This document shows, piece after piece, positions 44,201 through 55,914 of a stretch of 64,000 nt of DNA. The stretch is from Phoronis australis. Its lineage: Eukaryota > Phoronida > Phoronidae. Each line of letters starts with the position of its first letter. Position 1 is the stretch's first letter. Position numbers and translations under genes: made by a program. The stretch spans positions 1,057,267 through 1,121,266 of the forward strand of contig NMRA01000043.1 of the NCBI GenBank assembly GCA_002633005.1, written 5' to 3'. The notes beneath the pieces are model-generated. The model saw nothing but the letters and a program-made list of their open reading frames with translations, did no database searches and was not told the DNA's origin.

Positions 44201-47200
44201 GTTCGATTCCCATTTGTGGTTCCTGGTTTTTAAGTAACTCTTTGACTGTGGTAGATAATTGGACAGGGAGTTGTGAGGCCAGACAAAAAAGTACTGGAAC
44301 AATGGACCAGATTGATATAAACACTTGCTTATATTTAAGCTGCTTTTGCATTAGAGTTAATACCCACTAGTTCCAAGTTGGGACAAATTTTAGGCCAGCA
44401 TGATAACCTACTGTCACAAATTGTCACCTTTCCCACTTGACCAGACTAAGATTCCACAGTGGCAGTCAAAGCTTCACCATACTTAACACAAGATGTCACT
44501 GTAACCAGGCAATCAGTGAATAACGGGCCCCTTATTCAGTGGAGGAAAGTGGTTCTTTAAATCAAGAACCACTCTTTCTGTCCAGTACCCTTATCAGAAT
44601 CTCGCAGTTATTACTTCTAGTCCTGTTAGATTTCCTTTGAGATGTTAAAGTTGTGCAGTGACAACTGTGAGCAACATCAAATTGGCAGATTTCCATGCTT
44701 GCGTGTAGGATGATCAAAAAGAAAATTATGGACCAAACTCTTCGCATTGCATCAAATGATAGGACTAACTTATGTCTTCTCACTTGTCCATGCAGTCTTC
44801 TTGAGAGTACTAACTTTAGTACCATCCTAAATTTAGACCTCTTTAAATCAACTTTTGCATTGGGTCTAAAATTATTGTGGTTGAGAAAAATGTTAGTTTG
44901 CCATTCTAAATCTGTACTGTGTAAGGCCATTTAGAAGCTAGTGTCTGGTGGACTTGAAACCAAAGGGGTGTTTTTTCTTATGAATCCTTGATGAAAATTG
45001 GAACTCACGTTGAAAGAGCAGAGGAAACATATTTTGCCTAATAACTTGCTTGTGTTACCTTTTGCTTCTTTCTTGGTTTTTAAACGAAAATGGAAGCTTG
45101 GGTTTCTTTTTAACTCATTCTGTGACTATACAGTTACTTCAGCTCATTCTGTGACTCCACATCTCCTACAGTAACTGTACATTTCTTCCAGTGACTCCAC
45201 ATCTCCTACAGTAACTGTGCATTTCTTCCAGTGACTCCACATCTCCTACAGTAACTGTACATCTCCTCCAGTGACTGTACATCTCCTCCATTGACTGTAC
45301 ATCTCCTCCAGTGACTGTACATCTCCTCCATTGACTGTACATCTCCTACATTGACTGTACATCTCTTCCAGTGACTGTACATTTTCTCCAGTGACTGTAT
45401 CTCTCCTCCGGTGACTGTACCTCTCCTCCGGTGACTGTTGCTCTCCTCCAGGGACTGAACATCTCCATTGACTGTACATCTCCTCCAGTGACTGTACATC
45501 TCTTCCAGTGACTGTACATCTCTTCCAGTGACTGTATATCTCTTCTAGTAACTGTACTCCTCTTCTAATGACTGTACATCTCCTTCAGTGACTACATCTC
45601 TTCCAATGACTACATCTTCTCTAGGGACTGTACATCTTCAGTGACTGTACAGCTCCTGTAGTGACTGTTCAGCTCCTGCAGTGACTGAACATATCCAGTG
45701 ACTATACATCTCTTCCAGTAACTGTACATCTCCTTCCGTAACTGCACAACTCTTTCAGTTGCTTAGTGAGTGAAAACCTCTGTTTTAAGTATACCATAAA
45801 CACTCCCCAGTTGTCTGTTTGATTTCAGAAACTGAGAGAAGTAAAACATAAACATTAAACTGCAGGATTTTTGTGCAAAGAAGGTTGAGGTTTTTGGCAG
45901 ATGCCATTCCTGGGATACAAAAAGGTCAAAATATTCAAATGATGTCTTGGGCCAAGTCTTTGGTAGTATAATACTGTAGCCGGTGCTCCATTAGGTAGGA
46001 CTTTTAATTTTCTCTGGATGTATACCGTATTGGGAATTGCTTGTTTTAAAAGGGTTGAGTCTCTGATAATTTTCACGTCAATTTCCTGTGAAATGAGATA
46101 GGAACTTCAAGCATACATTCAAACATTTGATTGGTAAATGTTGAGAGATGGAACAGTATACTTCTACGTCCATTAATTTGTTTGTGGCTGTGGTTGCTGC
46201 TTCAACAAGTAAGAAATATGGACTAAATTGATTCATTCCAAACAAGTTCATGTTTTATGACATACACAGGCTTGCAAGGCATCAAGCAAAACAAAATTCT
46301 TCAGTATAATACTTTTCTGGCTCATTGCCTTGCCAAATGTATATGTCAAATAAGTAAGTAAGTAAATATTACATTTCATGCTTTGCATCCACAGATAAAT
46401 TGAAAAAAATTCCAGAATTTTCGGCTTCTAATTATCATGGTTGAAGCCTTCATCAGTGTGATGTTTTGCTACTAGGTGTCGCTGGGCGTAACACAGTGTT
46501 GTACATACATTTGCATAATCATTAGTTTCTCTGTTGACAATAAGACATACACTCTCCACAGATATCCACGAACGGAATTCCGTGTGTTGTTCATTGTCGT
46601 TTCTCGCACATGGCCACATTTCCATATTTCCATATACGGTATATATATATAGGTTGCGCTCTGACAGAGGGTACAATACTGGTCCAGTTGCTATACAAAG
46701 GTGTATATGTAAAAGTGATTTTCTGCCTCTTCCATTGTTGAATAAGTTGGCACCTAAATGCAACTAGTAGCTTGATTAAGAATAAATTTTTACCAGGTTC
46801 CTTGAGGCTTACAACATACTCGAAAAAGTTATTAAAGTGCCAAACGTTGAAACACTTATCAGCTGATGAAATATTTACCCTACGATATGGTGCAGTAAAT
46901 TGCTATAAGTTATCAGTTACTTGGAATTCTCGTTTAATGACAGCTTAAGTGTCGTAATGCTGAGATAAATAAGAATGTTAAGTTTGTTCATGTTTGTATA
47001 TATCCAGATGCATGCCAGAGGCCTCAAGTTGGGCATATATGAAGATTATGGCACTAAAACCTGTGGTGGCTATCCAGGAAGTCAGGGTCATGAGAAGGTC
47101 GATGCTGAAACTTTTGCTAAATGGGAAGTGGACATGCTAAAGTTTGACGGTTGCTATTCAAATGAATCTGCAAAAGCAATAGGTGAATATCTACTTCTTT

Positions 47201-47655
47201 ATATCGAATCCTTACACGTTCATGGCATTTTGCCAAATTATAAAAAGAATTTGCAGGTGACACTTTGGTCTTCCACTTTCTTAAACTTTTTCATTGGGTT
47301 GCCTAATATGGCACCAAGGGAGTACTTACATAATGTACCGGACTTGTTTCTAAGCTGTGCTGATTTCATTAAAGATCTGAAATCAAACCTCATCTTTTTT
47401 ATTCACTTGGCTTGTTTAAGCTGCCATTAAGCCAGAACATGACAAAATGTCAACTTAACACTAGTTGCAACATTCCCTTCATAAAATGTTGCTGCACAGT
47501 TGCAATATTGTACCAAGGACCGTCCTTGCTACCACTGTGTACATGTCCTTGAATGAAATGCGTTGAGGTGGGTGAGTTGCCTTTTCCGATCAAATTCCCA
47601 ACTGAACAATTCACTTGTTGGAAAAATGCATGAAAGGATCGTGCTATTATTATTA

Positions 47656-47686
<31 letters not shown>

Positions 47687-50600
47687 CATTAATGTAATAT
47701 TTACAATGGGGGTAGCCCCACCATTTCACACTGCTTTTCCATGGGGGGCCTCAGTAAAAACATACAGACAGTAAGGGTTTGTCAGGTTAAAGCCCTTTAA
47801 TAAGATCGAGAGATAAATGTTATTTTAGTATTCTTGTCATCCTATTGGGTTATGTGGTAAAATGTTTGATTTTCTGCTCTGTGTCACAAAACAAGGTTGG
47901 ATCTTGATAAAATTTGACTACTGCTGCAAAGTGACTCGACAAATTTTAAGGAAACTTTACATGTGTATAATTATGACAGAAATGCATTCTATGTCAGAGT
48001 GCAATATTTGAATGGCTTGAACTACCTCAGCACTCCTGATTTTGAGACTTGTATGACTACCTTAACACCCCCTAGTAGCCATTATAGCTTCTACAAAACA
48101 TTTCTTGCCAAAGGTGTTTCCGAATGACATCCAGAGAAGTGATTGACGGATATTTTTGACGCAGAAGTATACAAAGTGGATGTGTGGGCACCAGTCAACT
48201 TTCAGGTAGACTTCCTTGCTCTTCCTTGTGGCCAAAGGTTTTATTCAGCCTATGTATTGCTGTGCGAATAGAAACCTATTGTTTTTGATATTTCTTCTAC
48301 AGGTTATCCACTGATGGGCAAAGAACTCAACCAAACTGGTCGACCTATTCTCTACTCCTGCAGCTGGCCTGCATATCTGGACCCTTCAAAGGTACGTATT
48401 TCTATCTGGACCCTTCAAAGGTACGTATTTCTATCTGGACCCTTCAAAGGTACGTATTTCTATTTGGACCTTTCAAAGGTATGTATTTCTATTTGGACCC
48501 TTCAAATGTACGTATTTCTATGTGGACCCTTCAAAGGTACGTATTTCTATTTGGACCCTTCAAATGTACATATTTCTATCTGGACCCTTCAAAGGTAGGT
48601 ATCTCTATCTGGATCCTTCAAAGGTACGTATTTCTATCTGGACCCTTCAAAGGTATGTATTTCTATCTGGACCCTTCAAATGTACCTATTTCTATCTGGA
48701 CCCTTCAAAGGTACGTATTTCTATCTGGACCCTTCAAAGGTACGTATTTCTATCTGGACCCTTCAAAGGTACATATTTCTATCTTAACCCTTCAAAGGTA
48801 CTATGTATTTCTATCTGGACCCTTCAAAGGTACGTATTTCTATCTGGACCCTTTAAAGGCACATATTTCTTTACCTGAAGCTACCCCTGGATCCTTAAAA
48901 GTTGTCTCCACTACCTAGAGGTATACACCTGGAGTCTTTTCTGCTTATAGAGGCACACTTCTGGGATATTGACAGGTATGGCTGAAATGGCTGGAGTATA
49001 ACATTATTATTCTGCAATGCCACTCTGTTTTCTTTAATTTTGACTCATTGATTTTTATACATCCTTGTGTGAAAATGTTTTTGTGTGTGCAATGTCTTCT
49101 ACATTATAAAGAGAATTTAGTCCACACTTTGTGAAAAAAGTATGCTTGCGAAGTACTAAATTGGTTATCATTGGTGTTTTTGCGATTCTAATGCCTAACT
49201 ACTTGTGTAGTTTCAACTGTAGACCAGAGGCAAATCTGTGTACCATATGCAAAAATTGGGATTCGTATGGAAATCAAGCAACGAGTACGCAAGTACGCAC
49301 GACCAGGCAAAAATACGCAATTCCACAAATTCAAAACAGATTATTAATTAGCTTGTTTCTCACTAAATATGCCGACTTGTAGTCGGAATGGAAGAGGAAG
49401 ATTTTAAATTGGAAATTAAAAAAGAATATTGCAAAATGATTATTTTAGCCAAAAAATGTGAGCTATGAACTCGGAAAACTCGTTTTGTTTCATTCTCGAA
49501 ATAGCCTGATAATCGGCAAATCGCGTGGTCACTCCTATCGGTATGTGTGTCACAGGCCTAACCTATAAGCGACAGCTTCTGTGATTTGTGGATTGCTTAC
49601 TCCGTCTAATTCCAGCTAAATACCGGTATGTACTGTCGTCAAAATGGCAAAGCATGAATGGCCGTGCCGCTTATAATGCGAGCTGTGAAGAAAGTAGACA
49701 GTGACCACCGTCTCTAGTTAAAGTACAGGGAGTGGTGCTCCTATAGGCGCGTCATACGCTGGAAGCTTTTCGGCAAATAATGCCTCATACTGACGAAAAC
49801 ATCAAAGTCACGTTCTTATAAATACCTTTTGCATGTAGAGGGGACCTTAGGAGGCTGTTTATGTTTTTATTTCCTTCCAACTCCAACAAATACTCCTGTT
49901 ATCAAACTTTTTCGATCGAGCGGTCCTTCGTTCAGTTCCCAAAGTCGGTAACAAACCATTTTTAACTCTGCGCACGGCAGGTGGTATGACGTCATATCCC
50001 CTGGCTTGTGCGGTGTAAAAATAACAAGTTACCAGTCTTTCACTCGTGTGATATACGTCTTGCTTTTTTCAAGATTCTTGCCTTTACGGAAAGCAGCCCG
50101 TACCCACATGCTCTTTAATGAAGAAGAGATTGGTTTTTTGGAATCAAGTGAATTGTTAAAAAATATTGTATTCATGTGCAAAAAATGCTGATTAAATGCA
50201 TTCACATATGCAGCTTGTGGCCAGCTCATGACGTGCATAAATTAAAGATATGATGTATAAAAAGCTGTCACGCCACCTATCTGTGCACAATCACTCCTTC
50301 CTAGATGCTGATAACATGGTCTACAATCTGCTAAGGTTTCATTGCAGTGCCCATGATTGTCAGAATTTAGTCTGACATTGTTCTTGGTTTATTTTGTTTT
50401 ATTGTTCTGTTTGTGTTATTGCTGGGCATTCCCCCCAGTTCAGTACACTGATGATGTAATTTGTTTACTATAGTATAGTGTGTAACTTTCTAGAAGACTA
50501 GCATGACAGTGATTAATGCAGTTTGGAATATTCTAGAGACTAGTATATGTTTTTAAAATAATTGGGTAGATTCCAGAAAGTTCTAGAATGTGCTTGAACA

Positions 50601-53600
50601 GATGAAAAGTTCTAGAACATTGCATTAGTCTATAAATACACAAGCATGGGTTTGTATTAGTCAGTTAAGCAGTTCAGCAGCCGGAGTAAAGCAGTTAAGC
50701 AGTTAAAGAGTTGCAGTGAAGAGAATCAGCAATTACAACAAGCGTTAATAGAGAGCCAGCTATAGAGACAGCAGGTTATTTGAATCAGCGAGTGTAACAG
50801 TTGCTGAACGTGTCTCAGAAATTCATCACAAGTCAAGGCTTCATAGCACTGGCTGGAGCATAGAACAGACATTACGTTGGGCATTTTGTTTGAGTAGGCT
50901 TGTGAATGTACGGTCGAGATTAATAAAAGGATTAACTCGATCCAGTCATCAGTCTATGGTCGCACCGAAAGCTATTAGCACCGGTCTGTAACAACGTGCG
51001 CCCACCCACACAAAGGGGAAAAACGTGACAGTGATGTACATTCCTGACATCTCAAAAACTTTTGTTTTTAAGTGCCCATGCTCAGGTTATGTTCCCCACC
51101 CAATTTTTGACTTCCCATTTTAATTAAGTGCTTTAGGGAGTAAGCTGGACTAGTATGGTGACTGTGGCATGTTCAATATTGAATGTTGCGCCCTTCTTTC
51201 TACAACTTAGTCAGAACATATGCCTTTAGCGACTCCAACTGATTGTTAATAGTTGGCTAAGTGTAATGACTTGCTCATCACATTGCTCATAACATACCTT
51301 AGCTCTTGGTCTGTCTTTGCAGGTTAACTACACGGCACTTGAGTATTACTGTAATGTTTGGCGTAACTATGGCGACGTGCAGGACTCCTGGGACAGTGTC
51401 TTGTCCATCATCAATTTCTATGGGAAAAATGTCAACAACTTCTCCACAGCTGCTGGGCCCGGTCATTTCAATGACCCTGACATGGTTTGTTTCTTTACTT
51501 TAAACTCAATTTAACAATAATCAAAAATAGAACTCATAGTCATTCTAGCGTCCATGTTGAATTTGTTTTGGAATTTGTGAAGTTTTCTTGATTTTATTAG
51601 TAGCCAAGTGGGCCAATTTTTGATGTTGGTGTTTGCGTGGCCGGTGATATTCATATCGTGGAAGGATGGCAAACAGATAATGGCTACGTATATTGCAATG
51701 GAGTTGAAACTTCCATTGATTGCAGGACGTTTTCTCTATCGCTATTCAGGATTGTGGCTGGTATTTTTTGTATGCTATTGAAAGTGTGTTGGCCCGGCAC
51801 TCTTCTCATATTCATAGTTTACTAAGTTTTAGTTCAGCATAATGTGCTTGACTCTTATCTCTACAGTGGACATCATTTTTTTCAAGTCATCTCTGGATTA
51901 TCGGTCAATTTTCTGCCAAAAAATCAGGACCTGGGGTGTAATATTTGTACTCAAAATCAAGCACAAAATTATTTTTGGCATTTTCTGTTCTGCATTTGTG
52001 TGAACTGAAAATAAATGTATATTCTTGCTTGGAGTACATAATGTCTTTCGGGGATAACTGGCTAATCCTAGTTTGCTGTTGATGACCCCAACATTGAGGC
52101 TATGAGCCTGAACTCGAAACCTCAAGTTTTTATGCAAACTCAAATTTTTACGTGAATTTCGCGCACGATACATAAAAAAGCATTTTAAGAATTCCCAAGG
52201 CTAGCAATGAAAAATAGTGTTACTACTCCTTACAATAATTGAACTTTAAAAAAAATCCGTGGAGGTTGACATTTACAAACATCTACTGTACACAAAAAGT
52301 TTTAAATCCGCGCCTGTTTCACAGTAATATGTAGACTTGTAAAAATATTAGTTAAATTACGGTGATAATTATTTCAACCCTATAGTTTATGAAAATTTGA
52401 TGTCACCAATTTCTTGTCATAGATTAAGAATATCAACAAAAGTTCATCTTGGATTTTGTTTCACAGAATTTGATAATAATTTTAAAGCATGGAGCGGTGC
52501 CGTGGAATGCACTGCATTGTAGCCAATGAAAGATGCTTTTGACATGAGGTGTAAATGCAGTATTTGTGAACAGTGTTTATGCATGCAGTGCAGTCCAGTG
52601 AAGGTACTTTAGGTAACAGGGAGACTCAGTTTACTAACTTTGCATAAATCTCATAGTTAATAAACTGTATATTTCCAGTTGATCATTGGTGGTTATGGCC
52701 TGAGTTATGAACAACAGCGATCACAGATGGCGCTGTGGGCCATGATGGCAGCTCCACTGTTCATGTCAGCTGATCTGAGGAGTATTAGGCCAGAATCAAA
52801 GGAGATTCTTCTCAATAAGAATGTGATTGCTATCAATCAGGATCCAATGGGCATAGCGGGGACACGAATCTATAATGTAGGCAAAGGACAAGTTTTTGAA
52901 CGGTTGAAAACTAAATTGTTGAAAATTGCATCACTTATGCCAAAATAAGTGCAGACGTGACAACTATAAAGTGTGTTGTACATGTGATTTTAAATTGCAG
53001 TGACTAGTAAGTTCCTGGGAATGAGTACAGCCATCAGAATCTTCGGTATCCGTGTTTCAACCAAACTGTGTTAAAGAGTCAACTTTTTAAGCATGGGCAC
53101 ATTGTGGGCATGGTACACTGCTCTGGCTGTTTCAAAATCCCTTGGAAGCCATTTTTTATTTCTGGTGGCATATACAACCCTGGGAGTAATTTTTACAAAA
53201 TTATTGTACTGAACATTTGAATGTTGACATCTGTAGTCCAATGTGATAATTGAAATCTGTTCAAACTAATGACTTTCAATTCATTTTATAATTGGTTTTG
53301 AAGTCTGCAAATGATAATTTCTCTCATTTCTACTTTTAGGCAAACAACATTCAGCTGTGGACACGACCTATTTCACCGAAAGGTCGATGGTCATTTGTTG
53401 TTTTATACACTGGTGTCGCTGGAGAGCCTGTCAAAGTGTCGTGGACGCTCAGACAGATGGGATTCGTTGACCCTAGTAGCTATGTTATTCAAGAGACATT
53501 TACTGCTGCACACATGGGCACATTCAAACCTGACGATCATGTAACATTCCGTGTCAATCCTACTGGTGTTTTTATGGGAACAGTGACACCTATTGGTACA

Positions 53601-53642
53601 AGGTTTATGAGGCAGCACCAAGATGACTATCTGGTTCTATAG
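38114..53642 (+). CDS. NAGA: Lysosomal alpha-N-acetylgalactosaminidase, complete gene, 7 coding exons
   Basis: Exons are 38114-38271, 43133-43307, 47008-47182, 48303-48391, 51323-51484, 52679-52876 and 53340-53642; all phases agree and give 419 residues, near the usual family length of about 410. The protein is a GH27 retaining glycosidase of the lysosome that removes terminal alpha-linked GalNAc (and galactose). Residues 1-19 form a signal peptide before [13 protein letters not shown]. The nucleophile is Asp158 in LKFDGCY and the acid/base Asp217 in [10 protein letters not shown]. The loop SCSWPAY has Ser190 and Ala193, as in NAGA, where alpha-galactosidase A has Glu and Leu, so GalNAc specificity is favoured. 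Sequons N-Q-T, N-Y-T and N-F-S suit a glycosylated lysosomal enzyme. Invertebrates often have one NAGA/GLA ancestor-like gene, so activity on both sugars is possible. Confidence 0.96.
39535..39592 (+). repeat. 5S rRNA-like fragment
   Basis: GAAGTTAAGCAGG followed by TTCGG and GCTACTTGAGG resembles the internal control region of 5S rRNA (GAAGCTAAGCAGG, then TACTTGGATGG). It is far too short and diverged for a gene; it may be part of a 5S-derived SINE. Confidence 0.25.
39761..40000 (+). mobile_element. Ty3/gypsy LTR followed by primer-binding site
   Basis: The 240-bp stretch begins TGTCACG and ends CATAACA. It is followed five bases later by TGGCGACGAGGA (40005-40016), the same serine-tRNA-type PBS seen in the minus-strand element. 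A TATAAG lies at 39872. Only a few bases of internal region follow, so it is a partial 5' end in NAGA intron 1. Confidence 0.7.
43133..43307 (+). CDS. NAGA: NAGA exon 2
   Basis: The acceptor is AATCCAG and the donor TAT|GTAAGT. It contains [10 protein letters not shown], whose Asp pair (80-81) contacts the sugar in family structures, and [19 protein letters not shown]. Confidence 0.95.
44140..44240 (+). mobile_element. tRNA-derived SINE fragment, copy 2
   Basis: ACCTGTGGTTCGATTCCCAT and GTGGTTCCTGGTTTTTAAGTA match the element at 14738-14832. The A-box region is degraded. It lies in NAGA intron 2. Confidence 0.55.
44503..44575. mobile_element. Fragment of the AACCAGGCAATCAG MITE family
   Basis: AACCAGGCAATCAGTGAATA, then a palindrome-like GGGCCCC centre and GTGGTTCTTTAAATCA match the core of 35812-35880. 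Confidence 0.7.
45150..45765 (+). repeat. 20-bp minisatellite with splice-acceptor-like units, NAGA intron 2
   Basis: About 30 degenerate copies of GACTGTACATCTCCTCCAGT run head to tail. Each unit has a pyrimidine run ending in CAG, so it resembles a weak 3' splice site. The true acceptor of exon 3 lies about 1.2 kb downstream. Confidence 0.93.
47008..47182 (+). CDS. NAGA: NAGA exon 3 (nucleophile)
   Basis: The acceptor is ATATCCAG and the donor [30 protein letters not shown] and MLKFDGCY are family hallmarks; Asp158 is the nucleophile, and Cys130 and Cys160 are the expected disulphide pair. Confidence 0.96.
47645..47690 (+). repeat. (ATT)n microsatellite
   Basis: About 15 near-perfect ATT units in NAGA intron 3. 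Confidence 0.95.
48303..48391 (+). CDS. NAGA: NAGA exon 4 (substrate-recognition loop)
   Basis: The acceptor is TTCTACAG and the first donor is AAAG|GTACGT at 48391. YSCSWPAY carries the Ser/Ala pair of N-acetylgalactosaminidases. Its last 14 bases together with the donor are the seed of the downstream 29-bp minisatellite, so 16 further copies of this junction follow it. Splicing at the first donor restores frame into VNYTAL of exon 5. Confidence 0.92.
48392..48858 (+). repeat. 29-bp minisatellite made of the NAGA exon 4 donor junction
   Basis: Sixteen contiguous units start GTACGTATTTCTATCTGGAC and end CCTTCAAAG; fifteen are exactly 29 bases and one (48798-48829) is 32. Each unit ends with the same bases that end exon 4 and is followed by GTACGT or a variant, so the array carries 15 further potential 5' splice sites. 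Only the last junction is destroyed (GCACAT). Some units end AAT instead of AAG. Confidence 0.97.
50571..50588. promoter_or_regulatory. Perfect heat-shock element in LTR U3
   Basis: TTCCAGAAAGTTCTAGAA has four alternating TTC/GAA units at exact 5-base spacing, the HSF consensus. Further TTCTAGAA pairs lie at 50488-50495 and 50610-50617. The cluster ends 13 bases before the TATAAATA. Confidence 0.65.
50631..50638 (+). promoter_or_regulatory. TATA box of the LTR
   Basis: TATAAATA follows the heat-shock element cluster. Start of transcription would be near 50660, same sense as NAGA and 660 bases before exon 5. Confidence 0.5.
51323..51484 (+). CDS. NAGA: NAGA exon 5 (acid/base)
   Basis: The acceptor is CTTTGCAG and the donor [23 protein letters not shown] contains the acid/base Asp217, and [12 protein letters not shown] is a conserved family block. 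Confidence 0.96.
52679..52876 (+). CDS. NAGA: NAGA exon 6 (end of TIM barrel)
   Basis: The acceptor is TTTCCAG. It encodes [28 protein letters not shown] and [18 protein letters not shown]. The donor AAT|GTAGGC is preferred over CAA|GTTTTT at 52891 because it has A at +3 and G at +5 and gives the shorter family-like link to IQLWTRP. Confidence 0.88.
53340..53642 (+). CDS. NAGA: NAGA exon 7 (C-terminal beta domain)
   Basis: The acceptor is [29 protein letters not shown] begins the antiparallel beta domain, and [14 protein letters not shown] is the conserved end. TAG at 53640-53642. Confidence 0.95.
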   Translation, partial: ANNIQLWTRPISPKGRWSFVVLYTGVAGEPVKVSWTLRQMGFVDPSSYVIQETFTAAHMGTFKPDDHVTFRVNPTGVFMGTVTPIGTRFMRQHQDDYLVL

Positions 53643-54172
53643 TTAACAGCCCATTTTAGAGGCTGGATTATTAACTCACTACTTAGAAATTACGTTACAC
53701 ACTTATATATATATGTGATGACTTGTGTGTGCAGGTTCATAGTACACATCAGGATGTTACATTATTCAAGTATTGTCACTGCTTTGGAATTATGCACACC
53801 GCTAAAGCTACTATTGCCATGCAGGCATAGTCGCAAACTAAGCAGAGACAGACCCCTAAATCAGTTTGCTTTGGTAGTTGATGAGATGATGATCTGGATA
53901 CTGCTTTTTTGTTCACAGGTTTTACCCCCAGCCTTCATTTGTCCTTTTTGTTTCTAAGCCCAACAAAAATACAACTGAAATCAATTGAACTTGACAGTGC
54001 AGTATAAATCTTGAGTAGTGGAAATGTACTAGGAATTGCTATCCACTTTTTGAGGCTCAGTGTGTTCAGACACTTTTAGAGTTGCAGTCAGAGTTGACTG
54101 CTGGAGTACAGGGGTAAAATGTTTTACCTGAAAACAATCTACTTGCCATAGATGTAAATGTATTTATAACAT

Positions 54173-54178
54173 ATTAAA
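54173..54178 (+). terminator. NAGA: Candidate NAGA polyadenylation signal
   Basis: ATTAAA lies about 530 bases after the stop codon; no AATAAA occurs earlier. A later AATAAA is at 54747. Confidence 0.3.
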
Positions 54179-54521
54179 CTGAAATCAATTGAAACCTGCA
54201 CAAAGAAAGGTTGAAGATCGCTCTGTATGGAGGAGTTGTTACAACACAATCCCTCTTTTATTTAAGACAGTGTAAATGATGCAAAAATATGCCATTTTCA
54301 ATACAACTTACTGCATAGAATCCTTCCTGCAACTCTTGGTTGTTTTATTAAATTAATTTTGTTGATTCTGATTCAAACTTGATTGAAGGCATGACTGTAC
54401 TTTTTGCTAGACACCTTAATATACACTTGTTTGTAGTCTCTGTGCAACCTCCAATCTTGAGGGGTGCAGTTATCAAGCACAACACCAAGAGATATTACGT
54501 ACAAACTAGTTAGATGCTATA

Positions 54522-54547
54522 TTTCGAGATGACACTCGCATCATCAG
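54522..54547 (-). ncRNA. Hammerhead-like core on the minus strand
   Basis: The minus strand reads CTGATGA, 15 bases, GAAA, with GAG/CTC able to pair. GTTAGA upstream and TCTAAC downstream could close a stem. The core is imperfect (unpaired TGC), so it may be a relic of a Penelope-like element. Confidence 0.25.
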
Positions 54548-55914
54548 GATGTTATGCTGTCTAACAAAAAGTACAGTCGTACCTTCAACCACGTTTGTGT
54601 CAATGAAGGACTGCTACCAAACTACTGATTCTGATTCCTGAACCTTTTGTAACTGTACAACAAACATGAGACAATCAAACTCTCATTTAGGCATTGTTGT
54701 ATTGCCTTCTTTTTGTCAGCAAAGATCCACTCCGAATTTCATTGGAATAAAAATGCACTAACTACTTTTTGGAATCCCTTTTTAAAAAGAAAACTAGGTG
54801 CTCAACTGTTTTTTTATGGGCCCACATATTTATACCTGGACGCATTATGCCATCATTCCCGTCCGGCAGGCGTCCGTCCGGCAACCACTGCTGTATCTCC
54901 AAAACCATTTGACTATGTTCTTGTGATATGTCATGGTCCCACTTTGGCTGATGTTATCCTGCTGCCGCTCTTAAGTAGCAATTTCTGAGGGCACCTACAG
55001 GTTTTCCTGAAACTTTATGAGGGCTTGGTCTACCTTAGTTAGGCACCAAGTCATTGGTGTTTCTGATAAAAGCCTCATTTTCGTTTTTATGCTGGTGTTG
55101 CAAAAATGGCTTTTTCAACATATATTTCAGGAATAAAGCTGTCAACTTTGTGAGACCATTGAGACCTCTTAAAAGTTAGGAATGACTATGATTTTTGTGA
55201 CTATCTGACCTTAAGATCCAGAAACACCTTTGGTCACATTTTAGTATTTAAGTTCTGGCTTTTCAAAAATTGAGATTTTTTGTGAATTTTCAACGGGCTA
55301 ATTTTGACCACTTTGAATGAGAAAGCAAGCAAATGATAACATGTGAATATTTAACGAGTGTATTTTGGTAGTGATGGGCTAGTTTAGTACATAGATAAGG
55401 TCAAAAGTTTGGTCTTTTGCTCGCTTAGAGTTTAACATGTTGTTTTACTGAGTATAGACTGGACTATTTGGCTACTCAGCTAAAGCGATCACTCAATAGT
55501 TTTGTAAAAAGATGCACAAACATCTCGATGTGTATCCTTAAGTGGATATGAATTACACATTTTTTAATTTAAAGGGTTTCCTGACCATTTGAAGCCCAAG
55601 AAGGGGGATTATATGAGCCGTACTCCCTTCTATTAACTGCGATCTTTCTGTGTAATCTTGTTTTACAACATTCACTTCAAATTGGTAGTGATGGGGCAGT
55701 AATACGAAGGACATGGTGCAAGAGTGAAAATGGTGATGATTGTGGAGGTTTCAGGAGAGGTTTTGGTCCCTCAAGAATGTCACTGTATGACAATAATGGA
55801 CTCTGCGCGTGCGTATTACTAGAATTGTCATGGCAAGTTATTAACAACAACTCGTTTACCAATATGGAAAAGAATTCTATAAAACTATAGGAGAAAATAC
55901 ATGTTGATAATTTG

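Larger units (their letters stand above)
50414..50993 (+). mobile_element. Probable solo LTR in NAGA intron 4
   Basis: The stretch begins TGTTA and ends TAACA. It contains TATAAATA at 50631 and AATAAA at 50922, in the order expected of U3-R-U5 in the plus sense. Wider boundaries TGTCACG (50266) and CGTGACA (51030) are also inverted repeats and may be the true ends. No exact target duplication or internal gene is seen. Confidence 0.55.
53643..55900. other. NAGA 3' flank
   Basis: No gene is seen. The 3' UTR probably runs to an ATTAAA at 54173. The minus-strand hammerhead-like motif at 54522-54547 is the only notable sequence. Confidence 0.5.

Noticed and set aside
45206-45499. 97-residue minus-strand frame with [11 protein letters not shown] repeats
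   Set aside because: It is the opposite strand of the 20-bp intron 2 minisatellite.
48481-48918. 145-residue frame over the 29-bp repeat
   Set aside because: All three frames stay open because of the repeat; only the exon 4 part is known protein.
52892-52897. GTTTTT as the NAGA exon 6 donor
   Set aside because: Weak donor, and it would insert VGKGQ before ANNIQLW; GTAGGC at 52877 fits the family better, although it is not certain.
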